Of a DNA stretch of 7,058 nt, positions 5,425 through 7,058 are shown in pieces. A model generated the notes under the pieces. The model did not search any database. It worked only from the letters and a program-made list of their open reading frames with translations, and had not been told where the DNA came from. The stretch is from Nitrososphaerota archaeon (GTDB taxonomy: Archaea; Thermoproteota; Nitrososphaeria; Nitrososphaerales; Gagatemarchaeaceae), in assembly GCA_005877185.1 (NCBI GenBank), contig VBPQ01000086.1:5524-12581 (forward strand). Direction: 5' to 3'. Position 1 is the stretch's first letter; each line of letters starts with the position of its first letter. The position numbers and the translations under genes are program-made.

Positions 5425-5547
5425 ATGACCCCTGACGAGAAAGTACGATACGGGATGCTAGCCCTTTCGGGCGCGAGTATTGTTTTCGCGTCTTTAGGGT
5501 TGCACCTAGGCCCCCTGGAAATCACCGGGGGATTCGGTGTAGGCTAG
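5425..5547 (+). CDS. 40-residue single-helix membrane protein
   Basis: A complete short gene framed by a TATA box and a terminator. The product has a charged N-terminus (MTPDEKVRYG), one hydrophobic segment at about residues 9-30 (GMLALSGASIVFASLGL, then HLGPLE) and a Gly-rich end (ITGGFGVG). This layout predicts one transmembrane helix with the N-terminus in the cytosol. The GPLEITGGFG-type ending resembles small single-helix proteins seen in archaeal genomes, but I cannot name a family. It is divergent from the VIT1/CCC1-like transporter and shares its 167-base regulatory region, so coregulation is possible. Its stop codon lies inside the terminator hairpin. Function is unknown; a regulatory or assembly subunit is one possibility. 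Confidence 0.68.
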   Translation: MTPDEKVRYGMLALSGASIVFASLGLHLGPLEITGGFGVG

Positions 5548-5557
5548 GCCTTTTTTT
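5541..5557 (+). terminator. Hairpin/T-tract terminator overlapping a stop codon
   Basis: AGGC-TAG-GCCT forms a 4-bp stem whose loop is the TAG stop codon of the 40-residue gene, followed at once by a run of seven T (5551-5557). A larger imperfect stem, CCCCCTGG/CCGGGGG, precedes it inside the gene (about 5512-5531). T-runs are the main archaeal termination signal. It also lies immediately beyond the stop of the convergent regulator. Confidence 0.6.
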
Positions 5558-6709
5558 CTAGCCACTGCCTTCTTTTATCTTTAGTATTAGATTGTCGAAT
5601 CTGGATACTAATTCTGGAGCGTTGAACATCCACTTCTTCTCACTCTGATCGTAACCCTGATAGCAAATTGAGAAACTTAGCGCGTTCGTGATATCCATAA
5701 TGTAGTATCTGGCTCGGTCTCTCACCGGCGCTATGATATTCTCCAGGTGCTGGAACGCCTCGGTTATCGCGTCTACCGGGAAAGCAAACTCGGCGAAGTA
5801 GTGCTTCCCGCAAGCCTCTCCCCACAGGAAGGGCACTCCATTAGTCTTTGCCATCAACTCCATCCTTTCATATTCGCTAATATCCGGTATCAGAAGGTCA
5901 ACTGCCAGGTACCTGTGCTTTCTGTGTAAAGCCTTCTCCAACTTGTAGTCGTACCGCGTTCCCATCCAATTCACTCTGTATGACTTTATCAGATGATTCC
6001 CGAGAACATGAGAGGCGTAGTGCCAAGCAAGTTTCTTGTAGCCAATCTTGAGCTTCTCTGAGATTTCTACCAGTGACTGATTCGCATCAACTTGCAGTTC
6101 CTTGATTATCAGCAGGTCTGTGTAATCGAATCTTGTCCGCTGAGATGGCAGGTAGTCAGCCCCTGTGTGGCCTACGCTTGCACTTGAGGACCAGTCGAAG
6201 TCCCACCTGCCCGTGTCGAAATCGTGAAACTCTGCGCGCATTGGCTGAACTCTGAACCAGTCAAAAGGAAGCACCTTCTTAACGGAGAACAGACCTTTCT
6301 GACTGAGCAGGTTGATGAACTGCAAGAAACTCTCCGAATGCTCGATGGGAACGCTAGCGTTGACGACAAACAGGCCATCAGGCAAGGTCTTGGCGAAAGA
6401 GCTTATGTAGGCGAGCTCATGCATCGCTGTCAAAATCGCTGTTGCGTACTCCTTATACAGGGGTGCAAAGTCTACGACGAAGATGATTCGCTTCAAACCG
6501 AACTTTTCGTGGTCAACAGCGGCTTGTACGGCAAATCCTCTGTTCACAATCTTCTCTTTGTACCTATATCGGACCGATTCCTTGAATTGACCCAGCCTTC
6601 TTGAGATTTCTGGGATATCAGGGCCGATCTCGGTCAGGAGCTGAACTAGTTGGGCAGTTCTGGTATTGACGTCTTTCTTTGACTCGTTCTGTGCTCCGAT
6701 TAGTGCCAC
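5558..6709 (-). CDS. Tandem Lrp/AsnC-like winged-helix transcriptional regulator
   Basis: 383-residue predicted DNA-binding regulator built as two similar halves. The first winged helix-turn-helix lies at about residues 17-62 (LVQLLTEIGPDIPEISRRLG, then SVRYRYKEKIVNRGF). It is followed by a RAM-like ligand/oligomerisation domain at about 70-150 (LKRIIFVVDF...YISSFAKTLPDGLFVVNASVP). The second winged helix lies at about 194-247 (TDLLIIKELQVDANQSLVEI, then KLKIGYKKLAWHY). A second RAM-like unit at about 255-345 follows (HRYLAVDLLIP...FLWGEACGKHYFAEFAFP). Ordinary Lrp proteins are about 150 residues with one of each, so this is an internal duplication that could give a dimer-like monomer. The start is a GTG about 30 bases after TATATTAT. 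It converges on the 40-residue gene with a 10-base gap. Its targets and effector are unknown; the direct repeats at 5307-5355 are one candidate site. Confidence 0.83.
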   Translation of the reverse strand: MALIGAQNESKKDVNTRTAQLVQLLTEIGPDIPEISRRLGQFKESVRYRYKEKIVNRGFAVQAAVDHEKFGLKRIIFVVDFAPLYKEYATAILTAMHELAYISSFAKTLPDGLFVVNASVPIEHSESFLQFINLLSQKGLFSVKKVLPFDWFRVQPMRAEFHDFDTGRWDFDWSSSASVGHTGADYLPSQRTRFDYTDLLIIKELQVDANQSLVEISEKLKIGYKKLAWHYASHVLGNHLIKSYRVNWMGTRYDYKLEKALHRKHRYLAVDLLIPDISEYERMELMAKTNGVPFLWGEACGKHYFAEFAFPVDAITEAFQHLENIIAPVRDRARYYIMDITNALSFSICYQGYDQSEKKWMFNAPELVSRFDNLILKIKEGSG

Positions 6710-6734
6710 TGGCCTTCGCTCCGTGAACGTCCAG

Positions 6735-6745
6735 CATAATATACG
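6735..6745 (-). promoter_or_regulatory. TATA box of the Lrp-like regulator
   Basis: The minus strand reads CGTATATTATG, centred about 30 bases before the GTG at 6709, so a leader of about 5 bases is expected. A second AT element, CTTAAAAAG, lies at 6753-6761. Confidence 0.55.
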
Positions 6746-6845
6746 TTGGTGCTTTTTAAGCTATGCTTATTCAAAATATTGCAATTCGGCACTTGTCCCA
6801 CAAGACTAGTCCTGCGACTTGGCTTTATGCCCCCCTCACTTTAAT

Positions 6846-6876
6846 AAGGTTTATATTAGAATTAGTATTAAACCTT
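6846..6876. promoter_or_regulatory. AT-rich promoter within an 8-bp inverted repeat
   Basis: AAGGTTTA (6846-6853) and TAAACCTT (6869-6876) are exact reverse complements around a 15-base AT-rich spacer. On the plus strand TTTATATTA (6850-6858) is an excellent archaeal TATA box, predicting transcription from about 6878-6882 into the structured region. A near-symmetric TATA could also fire leftward. A regulator dimer binding across the TATA box would block it. Confidence 0.55.
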
Positions 6877-6879
6877 TTG

Positions 6880-7058
6880 TATGTATACCGTGTGGTATCC
6901 AAGGGCGTGTCTGGAAGCGGCGCGTTCCGGACGGGAGCCTGTTGAGGTTGTGGTTCCCCGATTGCGGTTAGGGCGCTCGCGCCCCTCGTATCGGGGGTCA
7001 TAGCAGGCCACAACCATCAACCTGCTGACCGCAGATATCATCGTGTTCTCATGATACG
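6880..7058 (+). ncRNA. Candidate structured non-coding or leader RNA, truncated at window end
   Basis: No coding frame is convincing here, but pairing is dense. ATACC/GGTAT forms a small hairpin (6884-6898). GTCTGGAA (6909-6916) pairs with TTCCGGAC (6925-6932) with one G-U. GTTGAGGTTGTGG (6941-6953) pairs with CCACAACC-A-TCAAC (7008-7021), 13 bp with one bulge. Nested inside are CCCCGAT/ATCGGGG (6956-6962 with 6990-6996) and GGGCG-CTCG-CGCCC (6971-6984). The internal loop 6963-6971 is complementary over 9 bases (one G-U) to 7025-7033 outside the main helix, a potential pseudoknot. I see no signature of SRP RNA, RNase P RNA, 5S rRNA or tRNA. It could be a new stable RNA, a divergent known RNA or the leader of a downstream gene or rRNA operon. 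Confidence 0.42.

Noticed and set aside
5223..5525. Minus-strand 100-codon frame across the divergent promoter region
   Set aside because: It covers TATA boxes and direct repeats, overlaps two better-supported genes and has no domain signature.
6763..6945. 60-codon plus-strand frame before the RNA candidate, and the opposing 62-codon frame
   Set aside because: Both cross the TATA/inverted-repeat promoter and the hairpins and have no protein motif.
6880..7058. Assignment to SRP RNA, RNase P RNA, 5S rRNA or tRNA
   Set aside because: I could not find the conserved cores (SRP Alu-domain UGUAAC or helix-8 GGAAGGCAGC, RNase P GAGGAAAGUCC, 5S CCCAUCCCGAAC, a tRNA T-arm), so no class is assigned.
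1..7058. CRISPR array, insertion sequence or integrase/attachment site
   Set aside because: There are no regularly spaced repeats of CRISPR length, no transposase or recombinase motifs, and no tRNA-derived direct repeats.

Overview
The window looks archaeal, most likely TACK and probably Nitrososphaerota (Thaumarchaeota)-like. Several genes have a TATA box about 25-30 bases before a start codon with little or no leader. These include GTG- and apparently TTG-initiated genes. Shine-Dalgarno motifs are scarce. The protein families also fit: archaeal-type HflX, a stand-alone V4R protein, a long tandem Lrp/AsnC-like regulator and very small membrane proteins. This lineage call is an inference, since no rRNA or marker gene was recognised.

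Left part (1-1509): a truncated, diverged copy of the C-terminal membrane half of a VIT1/CCC1-like protein lies directly behind an NADPH-dependent FMN reductase gene, both on the minus strand. The 479 bases between the reductase region and HflX hold one candidate 46-residue zinc-ribbon-like protein and otherwise nothing clear. HflX (1510-2574, plus) has a TATA box and a leaderless GTG start.

Middle (2575-4220): a stand-alone V4R-domain protein is followed 19 bases later by a 68-residue protein, probably as an operon. A perfect 12-bp palindrome lies just upstream of its TATA box. On the minus strand, 3749-4130 reads as a decayed small membrane protein gene spread over three frames with two TGA stops.

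Right part (4221-7058): a 104-residue two-helix membrane protein and the intact VIT1/CCC1-like transporter converge and overlap at their stop codons. The divergent region upstream of the transporter carries three 12-bp direct repeats. It leads into a 40-residue single-helix membrane protein with a hairpin/T-tract terminator. A 383-residue regulator with two winged-helix/RAM-like halves converges on that terminator. The last ~180 bases hold no protein gene. They follow a strong AT-rich promoter with an 8-bp inverted repeat and fold on paper into a nested helix with possible pseudoknots. This is a candidate structured RNA, or leader RNA, that runs off the window.

The genes do not form one obvious pathway. 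Plausible themes are metal handling (the VIT-like pair), small-molecule and zinc sensing (V4R) and transcriptional control (Lrp-like). The most unusual items are the 3'-end RNA, the unlisted small proteins and the truncated transporter copy.
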